Below are positions 36,581 to 44,539 of a stretch of DNA of 64,000 nucleotides, piece after piece. The first letter of the stretch is position 1. Every line of letters starts with the position of its first letter. The translations under genes were made by a program, and so were the position numbers. This stretch comes from Nocardioides sp. InS609-2 (lineage in GTDB: Bacteria > Actinomycetota > Actinomycetes > Propionibacteriales > Nocardioidaceae), in assembly GCF_023208195.1 (NCBI RefSeq), contig NZ_CP060034.1:3100001-3164000 (forward strand). Direction: 5' to 3'. The notes beneath the pieces were generated by a model. That model was not told the origin of the DNA and did no database searches. It saw only the letters and a list, made by a program, of their open reading frames with translations.

Positions 36581-38155
36581 ATGCGCGCGCCACTGAAGCA
36601 TCTGTTCCTCCTCGTGTCCCTAGGTCTCACATTGGCCTCAGGCGCCGCAGCCGCAGCCGCAGCCTCGGCTGCGGTCGTGACGACCGGCACGCTGACCGTC
36701 GACTCGGCGCGAGTCACCGTCGGTGAACCGGTGAGCTTCCAGTACGACGTCAGTCCGGCCGGTCCCAAGAACTGGGTGGGTCTGTACCGCGACCCGGGCA
36801 ACGGCCCCGTCCAGGAGGAGTACGTCGCGCCGTCGCTCACCTACCGCTACATCCCGGATGCCAGCGGGTCCGTGAGCTTCCCCACCACCGGTTTCGCGCC
36901 CGGCAACTACGTCGCCTACGCACTCGAGGACGACGGCTACGCCTGGTTGGCACAACCGGTCAGATTCACCGTGGTCGATGACGAGCCTCTGCACTTCGCG
37001 ACGTCGGTCGTCCCGCTGCGCAACGCGTGGGCCTACACCGGCTACCGCGCCGAAATCGACGGCATCGTCCAGGGCGATCAGGAGGGGCTGACCTTCCGCA
37101 AGGTGTCGGGCGCCGAGTGGTTGCGCGTGCATGCCGCTGGTGCCGTGCGCGGCACCCCGCTCGCCGGATCCGCCGGACGCCCTGCCGTCGCGACGGTCGA
37201 AGCGACGAACTCCGCGGGTGAGTCGACCCGCGCCACGATCACGGTGGACGTGCGGGGCCCGAATGCCGAGCTCGTGCCCGACGTCAAGGTGATGACGTGG
37301 AACATGTGGTACGGCGGCACCAACGTAAGTGACTACCGGGAGAAGCAGCTGCGGTTCCTGCTCGACCGCGACGTCGACGTCATCGGCGTCCAGGAAAGCT
37401 TCGGGACGTCTGCCAAGGAGCTGGGCGAGGCGCTCGGCTGGGACTACTACCAGGCCGGCTACGACCTGGGCATCCTGAGCCGTTACCCCATCGTGAAGCG
37501 CAGCCCGTTGCCCTCGGAGTCGGGCATGCCGGCCATCAGCGCAACGGTCCGCCTCGATGCCCGTCGCCGGACGGACGTGACTGTCTGGATCACCCACCTC
37601 GGCTACACGCCGTACGGTCCGTACGACGCCTGCTTCGGCCACCTGCCCATCGACCAGCTCTTCGCCAAGGAAGGGCAGTCCGGCCGGACCGGGCAGATCA
37701 CCGACATCGTTGCCGAGATGGGTCGAGACCTGCGCCGATCCGACGCGACGCCGGTGCTCCTCACCGGTGACTTCAACGCAGCCTCGCACCTGGACTGGAG
37801 CCCGCGTACCCAACGTTGCGGCTACGCCGCCGGGGTGCTGTGGCCCGCGTCGGTCATCCCCACGGACGCCGGACTGGTCGATACCTATCGCAGGATCCAC
37901 CGCGACCCGGTGGCCGAGCCGGGCATCACCTGGTCCCCGGTGTACAAGACGTTCACCGGGGGCTACGGCTACGACGAGTTCGTGGGGCAGCCAGAGCCGC
38001 AGGACCGGATCGACTTCGTGTACGCCAAGGGCGAGTGGCGCGTTACCGACTCGGACGCCGTGGTTGCCGGCACTCCGAGCCCCGAGCCCGACCACGCGCT
38101 GAACGAGTGGACCTCGGACCACGCGGCAGTGATCACGGAGTTCGCTGTCCGCTGA
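36581..38155 (+). CDS. Secreted endonuclease/exonuclease/phosphatase (EEP) family protein, full-length copy
   Basis: A 524-residue exported protein. Residues 1-30 form a signal peptide with a polyalanine end. Two beta-rich modules follow (about 35-130 and 135-220), the first like an Ig-type or calcineurin-associated domain (NWVGLYRDPGNGP). From residue 236 comes an EEP domain with MTWNMWYGG, QESFG, THLGY, GDFNAASH, DRIDFVYAK and the catalytic SDH. Activity may be sphingomyelinase, nuclease or phosphodiesterase, and the sequence does not separate them. The ATG at 36581 has GGAAAGG upstream and starts the signal peptide. Its last 985 bases are duplicated at 52671. Confidence 0.83.
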   Translation: MRAPLKHLFLLVSLGLTLASGAAAAAAASAAVVTTGTLTVDSARVTVGEPVSFQYDVSPAGPKNWVGLYRDPGNGPVQEEYVAPSLTYRYIPDASGSVSFPTTGFAPGNYVAYALEDDGYAWLAQPVRFTVVDDEPLHFATSVVPLRNAWAYTGYRAEIDGIVQGDQEGLTFRKVSGAEWLRVHAAGAVRGTPLAGSAGRPAVATVEATNSAGESTRATITVDVRGPNAELVPDVKVMTWNMWYGGTNVSDYREKQLRFLLDRDVDVIGVQESFGTSAKELGEALGWDYYQAGYDLGILSRYPIVKRSPLPSESGMPAISATVRLDARRRTDVTVWITHLGYTPYGPYDACFGHLPIDQLFAKEGQSGRTGQITDIVAEMGRDLRRSDATPVLLTGDFNAASHLDWSPRTQRCGYAAGVLWPASVIPTDAGLVDTYRRIHRDPVAEPGITWSPVYKTFTGGYGYDEFVGQPEPQDRIDFVYAKGEWRVTDSDAVVAGTPSPEPDHALNEWTSDHAAVITEFAVR

Positions 38156-38157
38156 CC
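37171..38157 (+). repeat. Long direct repeat, left copy (987 bp)
   Basis: Base-by-base reading shows identity with 52671-53657 except at one site (A at 37205, T at 52705). The offset is exactly 15,500 bp. The repeat covers the EEP catalytic domain and ends two bases after its stop codon. Confidence 0.97.
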
Positions 38158-38159
38158 CT

Positions 38160-38559
38160 CGAGTCCGCCACCACCGGCGACCTCAACTTCGTCCCCATGG
38201 TGACGGCCTCGCTCCCGCAGACCAAGAACCTCGTCTCCAACTACAACCTGCTGTCGCCGAGCCCGCAGGGAACCGATGTCGAGCAGACCTCGAGCTGATA
38301 CGTCTGGGCACGCAACCTGCCCCAGTGCCTCAACCGTTACTACTGCATCATCAACGACATCGAGTACCTCGGGCAGGAGCGCAAGGACATCGGAACGCCA
38401 CCGGCAGACCTGCCGAAGATTCTCAGCAACGTCCACCGTGTCCCTCCGTCGGAGAAGGGTGGCCAGGCGAAGATCACCGACACGTCGAGCATCGACTACA
38501 CGAAGGTGCGCATCGTGAAGGAGTGTCGACGCCACGCCTATGAAGCTGGCCTCGCGTGA
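38160..38559 (+). pseudogene. 3' fragment of an unrecognised secreted-type gene with in-frame TGA
   Basis: One frame reads as protein-like sequence (DLNFVPMVTASLPQTKNLVS, then CLNRYYCIINDIEYLGQERK and GGQAKITDTSSIDYTKVRIV) from the repeat edge to a TGA at 38557, broken by a TGA at 38296. No start codon and N-terminus are identifiable. The final stop overlaps the GTG of the transporter remnant, as in an operon, so this is probably the 3' end of a once functional gene. I do not recognise the family. Confidence 0.5.
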
Positions 38560-39727
38560 GCGACGGCGATCGTGATGGCGTCCGCTACACGGTCCTCCTG
38601 CGCAAGACGCCCGGAAGCTGGTTCCTGGTCGGCAACGTCGCCTCGGGCTTCGGCGACTCCCTGATCCCTCTCGCGCTGGCGTTCGCCGTCCTGGAGTACA
38701 CCGGGTCGGTCGCAGCGTTCGGTCTGGCCCTCGCGGCCTCGCGGCTTCCGCAGATCGTGGTGACGTTGGTCGGGGGTGTGCTCGGGGACCGTTTGCGGGC
38801 CCGGACGGTGGTGCTCTGGGCGAGCTGGTCGGACGACTGCTCCGCGAGATCTACTCGGACGCCGACGAGCTCCACTCGGCCACGGCGTTCCTCGGGACGT
38901 CCCGCGCGGTTTGCCACATCACGGCCCAGGGGGCGAGTGGTCTCCTGGTGTTCCTCGGTTCACCCGCCTGGTGCTTCGCCATCAACGGCGTCTCGTTCGC
39001 CGTGCTCGCTGTCTCGGTGCTGAGGTCGACACCGAGCCGGTTGCCCGTCGCGGCCGCCGGCGCCAAGGCGCAGGAGTCCTTCCTGACCCAGCTCGGCGAC
39101 GGCTTCAAGGCCGTGGCCGACCGACCGCAGTTCGCCTGGGCACTCAGCAACTACGCCGTGGCGTGGCTGATGATCGTGCAGCCGTTCCTGGTCCTGGCGC
39201 CCGCCGCGCTGCTCGTGGCCTCTCCCGACGGGGGCTCGCTGATCTGGGGCTTCCTGGGAGGCGCCATCGGCATCGGCGGCATCCTCGGAGGGGTGCTGAG
39301 CGGGCGCATCGGAACGCCAGACCGACTGACGTTCGTGGTCCTCCTCGGGCTGTTCGACGTGCCGATCTACATCCTGCTGGCCCTCGCGCCGACCAACATG
39401 CTCATCTATCCCCTGGCGGTGATCACGGGAGTCCAGAGCACCCTGGCACGGATCATCCTCAACCAGGAGCTCTACCGGCGGATCCCGGAGGAGCTCATCA
39501 GCCGGGTGCAGTCGCTGCTGCTGGCCGCCTGGCTGCTGCCCGCGTTCGTCGCCTCGATCGCGGCGCCGCTGCTCGCCGAGGCGATCGGCTTCCGTCCGGT
39601 GCTCCTCGGCGGCGCCGGGTCGTTCGTCGTCATCAACCTGTTCATGGCCCTCAATGTCTGGCGGCACGCTGAACACTCCGAAGAGGTGGCGAGCGACGTC
39701 GCTGCCGGTTCGGCCGAGGCACGCTAG
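38556..39727 (+). pseudogene. MFS transporter with internal deletion and frameshift
   Basis: The N-terminal part (GSWFLVGNVASGFGDSLIPL to GGVLGDRLRARTVVLWA, about residues 21-87) is in one frame. From about 38830 the continuation HSATAFLGTSRAVCHITAQG and the remaining membrane segments run in another frame to 39727. Compared with EntS-like MFS exporters, the stretch between helices 3 and 5 is missing (roughly 40-50 residues). The gene therefore looks inactivated by a deletion that also shifted frame. The downstream fragment is intact enough to show six or more helices. Confidence 0.72.
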
Positions 39728-39728
39728 C

Positions 39729-40639
39729 GTGCTCACCCCGTTGGCTACGGGAGCGTTCGAGAACGCCACCGTGTGGTTCGCCTCCGAGGGCGGCGACCCG
39801 CCCGCTGACCTCGGTCCGGTGCTCGTGGTCCAGGACCGGGCGGGGCTGACCTGGCTCGGGCGTGACGAGCTCCCAGTCGGTCACATATGCCGGTCGGTCG
39901 GCGCGACGTCGCACCTGGCCGTGGTCTCCCGTGCTCGAGGGATGTTCTGCGCCGCGGTGCCCGGTGGCGCGCTGGCCGACGGATGGCTCACGATCGGGAC
40001 CCACACGCTGCAGCACGGCGAGCAGGTCAGCCTGGGACCCGAGGGGCTCGCGACTCCGCGTGGCACCATCCCGGTCGCGCGTCCACGGTCCATGCAGGTC
40101 GCGAGCAGTGCCTGCATGGTGCGCGGCCTCGACCTCTACTGCACTGCTCCCAGCGTGGACGAGCTCGCCTCGTCGCACCATCGAGGTGCGTCGGTGTCGG
40201 CAGCATCCGCCTCGAGCACCTCGTGGTCGGGACGCCCGCCCAGAGGCTCGTCGCTCCGTTGCTCCAGGAGCTGTTCTTGCACGGCCGTGACGGCGAGGAC
40301 GCAGGCATGGACGCCGGGTGCCGGCTGGCTGACGTCTTGACGGCAGGTCTGGTGACGGTGCTTGAGGAGGCCGGACGCCTAGGCCTGCATGTGGTGGTGA
40401 GGTTGCCTGACCTCGATCTCCAGGAGCTGCTCGAGCCGACGGAGCTCAAAGCGGTGGCTGCAGGGCCGACCGGAGACCTGCTGGTCCTGGGCGGCGCCAA
40501 CCTGTGGTCGCAGGTGCCCGCCCTCTATCCGCCGATCCTGGCCCCATACACCGTGCGGCCGTGGCGGCACGCAGCGCGACGGGGCGCCGTGACCGCGGTG
40601 TTGCCCTACGTCTCGGAGGTCGCCCAGCCGATCCGGTAG
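39729..40639 (+). pseudogene. Frameshifted remnant of an unknown gene
   Basis: A GTG at 39729 opens a protein-like frame (LTPLATGAFENATVWFASEG onward) that loses coding character near 40175. Coding-like sequence resumes in other frames (GSIRLEHLVVGTPAQRLVAP, then GRLGLHVVVRLPDLDLQELL) until 40639. Two small shifts would join them. No conserved domain is recognised. The end coincides with the junction to the FG-GAP fragment on the other strand. Confidence 0.4.
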
Positions 40640-40890
40640 CCTCCGCCCGATTGGTTGTCGAGGTTGGCGAGGTCGACGGCGGTGCCGGTGGCTTTTCCCC
40701 AGACGACGTAGACGCTGCCCGCGTCGGTGCGCCCTCCGTAGTCGGACCAGGGCGCACCGACCAAGAGGTCGTCCTTGCCGTCGCCGTTGATGTCGCCGGC
40801 ACCCGCCACCGAGGTGCCTGCTTCGTCGTTGGTGACAGCGCCGATGATCTGGAAGCCCTGTCCCGCGGTCACCGGTGGCGCGCCAGCTAC
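40620..40890 (-). pseudogene. Internal fragment of an FG-GAP (integrin-like) repeat protein
   Basis: The minus strand encodes GFQIIGAVTNDEAGTSVAGA followed by GDINGDGKDDLLVGAPWSDY and AGSVYVVWGKATGTAVDLAN, a textbook FG-GAP repeat with a Ca-binding D-x-N-x-D-x-x-D loop. Similarity stops abruptly on both sides and there is no start codon or signal sequence, so about one and a half repeats of a larger surface protein remain here. It overlaps the remnant at 39729-40639. Confidence 0.65.
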
Positions 40891-40939
40891 TCGCGTCGCG
40901 CTGAACTGACGGCCAGGTCGTGTCCAATCAGAGCCGCAG

Positions 40940-41440
40940 TCAGTCGAATTCGTCGCCCTGTGAGAGCAGGAACTTGCGGAGCAGGTTTGCGAATGTCTGG
41001 ATCTCGGTCGCGTCCAGCGCAGCAAGCATCTTGTGCTGGTTGTCGACGTGGTGCCCGACCACGTCATCGACCAGGGTCGCGCCCCGCGATGTCAGCGAAA
41101 GGAGCAGCTGACGGCGGTTTGCCGGGTTGGTCTCCCGATGTACCAGCCCGCGTTCCACGAGACGGTCGATCCGGTGCGTCATCGCCGCCGATCCGACCAT
41201 CGTCATGCCCGCCAGCTGACCCGAGGTCAGCGGACCATCGGCGCGTGCGCGACGCAGCGTGGCGATCACGTCGAACTCCCAGGGCTCGAGCCCGAACTGG
41301 TTCATGAACTGTCGGAGGTCAGCATGCGCCATTCCGCTGGCCCGGTTGAGTCGACCCATCACGCCCATTGCGCTGACGTCTAGGTCGGGGCGCTCTCTGT
41401 TCCACTGCTCCAAGATGTTGTCGACTACGTCGCGTTTCAT
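40940..41440 (-). CDS. MarR-family transcriptional regulator
   Basis: A 166-residue winged-helix regulator. The DNA-binding region is LTSGQLAGMTMVGSAAMTHR (recognition helix, about residues 71-90), followed by the wing sequence REtNPANRRQLLLSLT and the C-terminal dimerisation helix. AAGGAA precedes the ATG. It is divergent from the biosynthetic operon, with a consensus-like promoter and a palindrome between them, so it most likely represses that operon and itself and is released by a small ligand, possibly the product. Confidence 0.9.
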   Translation of the reverse strand: MKRDVVDNILEQWNRERPDLDVSAMGVMGRLNRASGMAHADLRQFMNQFGLEPWEFDVIATLRRARADGPLTSGQLAGMTMVGSAAMTHRIDRLVERGLVHRETNPANRRQLLLSLTSRGATLVDDVVGHHVDNQHKMLAALDATEIQTFANLLRKFLLSQGDEFD

Positions 41441-41454
41441 TTGCCATTCCTTCG

Positions 41455-41483
41455 TTGACCCGTAACATTACAGCATGTACACT
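41455..41483 (+). promoter_or_regulatory. Sigma-70-type promoter of the biosynthetic operon
   Basis: TTGACC (41455-41460), a 17-base spacer and TACACT (41478-41483) form the best -35/-10 pair noticed in the window. It points to the nitroreductase gene 46 bases downstream. Confidence 0.65.
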
Positions 41484-41498
41484 ATTCACTATCGAACA

Positions 41499-41512
41499 GT
41501 TCGTTAGCGAAC
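41499..41512. promoter_or_regulatory. Candidate MarR operator
   Basis: GTTCG-TTAG-CGAAC is a perfect inverted repeat just downstream of the predicted transcription start. A related half-site TCGAAC lies 4 bases upstream of it. Binding here would block transcription. Confidence 0.55.
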
Positions 41513-41528
41513 ACTACGAGGTGAAACA

Positions 41529-42197
41529 GTGGTCATCATGAGTGTCGCCGAAGCGGTCGCCGCGCGTCGATCCGTCCGGGACCTGTCGGCACGACCTGTG
41601 CCCGCTGAGCTCTTTCACCGAGTGGCCACGCTGGCTATGGAGGCACCCTCAAGCTGGAACCACCAGTCGCGCTCGATGGTGATCGTCACCGACCCGACTG
41701 TTCGTGAAGACCTCATCCAGGCAACTGGAGGTCAGAGGGTTGCAGCCGCGGCGCCAGCTTTGTTTGTCTTCGTGGGCGAGTTTGACGACCCGAAGTTGGA
41801 CCGCTCGGCTGTGCACGACGCGGCCATCTCGCGGGGGGCGTGGACACCCGACTACTCCCGCGGCTCGGCCAGGGCCGCGGTGCGGTTCCAGCAGGACCTC
41901 AAGGACCGCGGCCTCCTTCGCGAGTACGCCGTTAAGGACGCGATGATCGTGGCGTCGTTCGCGATGCTCGTCGCCCAGGCCGAGGGGTTGGCCACCGCGC
42001 CCATGAACGGCTGGGACGAGGAGCAGGTCAAGAAGGCCATCGGCATCGACGACAGGGATGACCTCGTAATCGCCCTGGTGATGGCTGTCGGCTACGCCGA
42101 CCAGCTGCCTGCGCACCCGGGCCGCCTGAGCCACCAGCACATTTTCGACAGCACGTACGGGCGCCGGTTCGGCGTCTCCAAGCACATCGAGAACTAG
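41529..42197 (+). CDS. Nitroreductase-family FMN oxidoreductase
   Basis: A 222-residue member of the nitroreductase fold. RRSVRDLSARPVP near residue 13 is the FMN-phosphate Arg motif, APSSWNHQSRSMVIV follows as the second FMN contact, and the C-terminal GWDEEQVKKAIGI with VIALVMAVGYAD is the family end. Such enzymes reduce or dehydrogenate small molecules with flavin. As first gene of the operon it may act on the ring made by the NRPS. It starts with GTG and has GAGGTG 6 bases upstream. An ATG three codons later is less well placed. Confidence 0.85.
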   Translation: MVIMSVAEAVAARRSVRDLSARPVPAELFHRVATLAMEAPSSWNHQSRSMVIVTDPTVREDLIQATGGQRVAAAAPALFVFVGEFDDPKLDRSAVHDAAISRGAWTPDYSRGSARAAVRFQQDLKDRGLLREYAVKDAMIVASFAMLVAQAEGLATAPMNGWDEEQVKKAIGIDDRDDLVIALVMAVGYADQLPAHPGRLSHQHIFDSTYGRRFGVSKHIEN

Positions 42198-42205
42198 GGG
42201 AATCC

Positions 42206-42877
42206 ATGAAGAACCAGATCCAGGTAGCCGGAATCATCGACAAAGGCGAGGCCGACCTCTTGGTCGAGTGCGGTGTCGACTGGCTCGGCTTCCCGTTGCG
42301 CCTGCCGTCCGGCAAGAACGACATCAGCGAGGACGACGCGCGGGCCATCATCCGCAACCTGCCGACCGACCGAGCCGGCGTGCTGATCAGCTACCTCACC
42401 GTCGCGACCGAGGTGGCGGAGTTCTGCGATGAGCTGGGCTGCTCGATCGTGCAGCTGCACGGTGACGTGACCCCAGCCGAGCTCGCTACGCTGAAGCAGC
42501 TGCGCCCGAACCTGCAGGTGCTGAAGTCGCTGGTGGTCCGCGAGAACAACCTCGCGGAACTGCTGGCCCAGGTCGACGAGAGCCAGGAATTTGTCGACAT
42601 GTTCATCACCGACACGTTCGACCCTGCCACCGCGGCCAAGGGTGCCACGGGCAAGACCCACGATTGGTCGGTCAGTGCCGAGCTCGCAGCCAGGTCGGAC
42701 AAGCCGTTGATGCTGGCCGGTGGACTGACGCCCGAGAACGTGGCCGAAGCGGTCCGCGTCGTACGTCCCGCAGCGGTCGACGCGCACACCCTCCTCGAGG
42801 GCGCCGACGGTCGTAAGGACCGCGACAAGGTAGTCCGCTTCGTCCAGGAGGCTCGGAATGCCTTCGCTACGCTCTGA
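42206..42877 (+). CDS. TrpF-like (phosphoribosylanthranilate isomerase fold) protein lacking the catalytic Cys
   Basis: A 223-residue TIM barrel clearly related to TrpF: VQLHGDVTPAEL, ITDTFDPATAAKGATGKTHD with the acid Asp, AGGLTPENV and a G-R-K-D end. In TrpF the first strand reads K-I-C-G, with Cys as the general base. Here it is V-A8-G, and the phosphate/substrate Arg of the S-K-R-Y-I loop is replaced (G-K-N-D-I). It is therefore unlikely to be the tryptophan enzyme. It may carry out another aldose-ketose or ring reaction on a phosphoribosyl compound. It overlaps the next gene by 20 bases. No trp genes are nearby. Confidence 0.75.
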   Translation: MKNQIQVAGIIDKGEADLLVECGVDWLGFPLRLPSGKNDISEDDARAIIRNLPTDRAGVLISYLTVATEVAEFCDELGCSIVQLHGDVTPAELATLKQLRPNLQVLKSLVVRENNLAELLAQVDESQEFVDMFITDTFDPATAAKGATGKTHDWSVSAELAARSDKPLMLAGGLTPENVAEAVRVVRPAAVDAHTLLEGADGRKDRDKVVRFVQEARNAFATL

Positions 42878-43574
42878 GAGCGCTGGCGGCGCGGCACTGA
42901 GCGAGGTCAGCGAGTTTGTCGGCCACCCGCGAGTGCACGTGTTGCCGGCAACCCCTGCTCTCCTGGCAGCCCACACTCTCATCCGGGACCGGGAGGCCAG
43001 CCGCGAGGTGTTCACCACGCATTCGCGCCGCGTCTTCAGGATGCTGCTCGAGGCGGCGGTGGGGCTGCTGCCCAGCGAGCGGAACGCTGTCCTGACCCCG
43101 GCTGGACACGTGTTCGAGGGCTTGGTCGTCACCGAGAAGGCTTGTGCCGTCTCGGTCGTCCGTGCCGGTGAGAGTCTTGAGTCTGAGCTGTGGGCGGTTG
43201 TCCCAGGCATGCGGTTGGGCAAGATCTTGATCCAGCGCGACAAGTCGACCAAGCAACCCCGCCTCTACTACTTCCACCTCCCTCCGGACATGGAGCATCA
43301 GCACGTCTTGCTGCTCGAGCCTATGCTCGCCACCGGTGGTTCGCTCCTAGCCGCTCTCGATGTCCTCGCCGAGGCGGGCACCCCGAGTTCAAGCGTCATC
43401 GCGGTGAACGTGATGTCTTCCCCTCCGGGCCTGGAACGAGTCCTGGACGAGCACCCCGATCTGACCATCGTCACCTCATCGGTGGAACGCGACCTGGACG
43501 AAAACGCCTTCATGGTGCCTGGGATCGGCGACTTCGGTGACCGGTACTTCGGGACGGACGTCGCCAGGCCATGA
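42858..43574 (+). CDS. Uracil phosphoribosyltransferase-like protein
   Basis: A 238-residue homologue of Upp. The PRPP loop is LLLEPMLATGGSLLAAL (Glu in place of the usual first Asp) and the base-binding end is VPGIGDFGDRYFGT (Phe in place of Ala in G-D-A-G-D-R). The N-terminus HVLPATPALLAAHTLIRD corresponds to the HPLI-type start. Housekeeping Upp makes UMP from uracil and PRPP. The two substitutions and its place in a biosynthetic operon suggest a different base or a reversed or partner role with the PsuG homologue. GGAGG stands before the ATG. ATGA overlap with the exporter gene. Confidence 0.8.
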   Translation: MPSLRSESAGGAALSEVSEFVGHPRVHVLPATPALLAAHTLIRDREASREVFTTHSRRVFRMLLEAAVGLLPSERNAVLTPAGHVFEGLVVTEKACAVSVVRAGESLESELWAVVPGMRLGKILIQRDKSTKQPRLYYFHLPPDMEHQHVLLLEPMLATGGSLLAALDVLAEAGTPSSSVIAVNVMSSPPGLERVLDEHPDLTIVTSSVERDLDENAFMVPGIGDFGDRYFGTDVARP

Positions 43575-44488
43575 GCAAACTCTCACCCAGTGACCTGTCG
43601 CTCACCGCCTTCGCGCCAATCGTATGGGGCTCGACCTACCTGGTCACCACGCAGTTCCTCCCTGAGGACCGTCCCCTGCTCGCCGCGACGGTCCGAGCCC
43701 TGCCAGCCGGCCTGTTGCTGATGCTGGTGACACGCACGCTGCCACACGGGATCTGGTGGTTGAAGACCGCGGTGCTGGGCGCGCTGAACATCGGCTTGTT
43801 CTTCTTCCTGTTGTTCGTTGCCGCGTACGAGTTGCCCGGCGGGGTCGCCGCGCTTGTCATGTCGGTGCAGCCGTTGTTCGTGCTGCTGCTTGGTGCTGTC
43901 CTTCTCGGGGCGAGGATACGAACGGGGCATGTCATTGCATGCGCCATGGGTGCCCTGGGTGTGGGTCTTCTCGTTCTTCGCTCCGAAGCCACACTCACGA
44001 CTGTCGGTGTCCTTGCTGGCCTGGGCGGCGCATTGAGCATGGCCGCGGGAATTGTGCTCACCAAGCGGTGGGGACGCCCGCCCGGCACGGGTCTCTTGGG
44101 CTTCACCGGCGTTCAGCTTGCGTTGGGCGGCGCCCTGCTGCTGCCTGCCATGGTGTTCCTTGAGGGCCTGCCACCGAAGATCACCGGAACCAACGTCGCG
44201 GGCTTTTCGTATCTTGCCGTGATCGGCGCTCTCATCGCGTACACGGTGTGGTTCCGCGGGATTGAACGGCTGCCGGCGCTGGTGGTGTCGTTCCTGGGCT
44301 TCTTCAGTCCGCTGACCGCGGCCATCCTCGGCTTCGTCTTTCTCAGCCAGTCCCTGACCTTGGTCCAGGTCGCCGGCGCCGCGCTCATCGTTGCCTCCAT
44401 CGTGGTCACTCAGCGCACACCTTCCTTGTCGGGCCCGCAGCCTGGCCCGCCAGAACCGGCTGTGCCGGTCTCGGGCGCGGTCAGCTAG
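43571..44488 (+). CDS. EamA/DMT-family transporter
   Basis: A 305-residue protein with ten hydrophobic helices in two EamA repeats, beginning FAPIVWGSTYLVTTQFLP with the family's W-G-S-x-x motif and a second repeat around GFSYLAVIGALIAYTVWFRG. DMT exporters of this type pump out amino-acid derivatives and drug-like metabolites. It is embedded in the operon between the phosphoribosyltransferase-like gene (ATGA overlap) and the NRPS, so it is the likely exporter of the product or a self-resistance factor. The C-terminal tail is Pro-rich. Confidence 0.88.
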   Translation: MSKLSPSDLSLTAFAPIVWGSTYLVTTQFLPEDRPLLAATVRALPAGLLLMLVTRTLPHGIWWLKTAVLGALNIGLFFFLLFVAAYELPGGVAALVMSVQPLFVLLLGAVLLGARIRTGHVIACAMGALGVGLLVLRSEATLTTVGVLAGLGGALSMAAGIVLTKRWGRPPGTGLLGFTGVQLALGGALLLPAMVFLEGLPPKITGTNVAGFSYLAVIGALIAYTVWFRGIERLPALVVSFLGFFSPLTAAILGFVFLSQSLTLVQVAGAALIVASIVVTQRTPSLSGPQPGPPEPAVPVSGAVS

Positions 44489-44539
44489 CCGGTTCTTTTT
44501 CGTTCAATCATCGGAGAATCAACCGAAATCGGGGAAGAT

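Noticed and set aside
42206..42877. Tryptophan biosynthesis gene trpF
   Set aside because: The catalytic Cys and the substrate Arg are replaced and no other trp gene is nearby.
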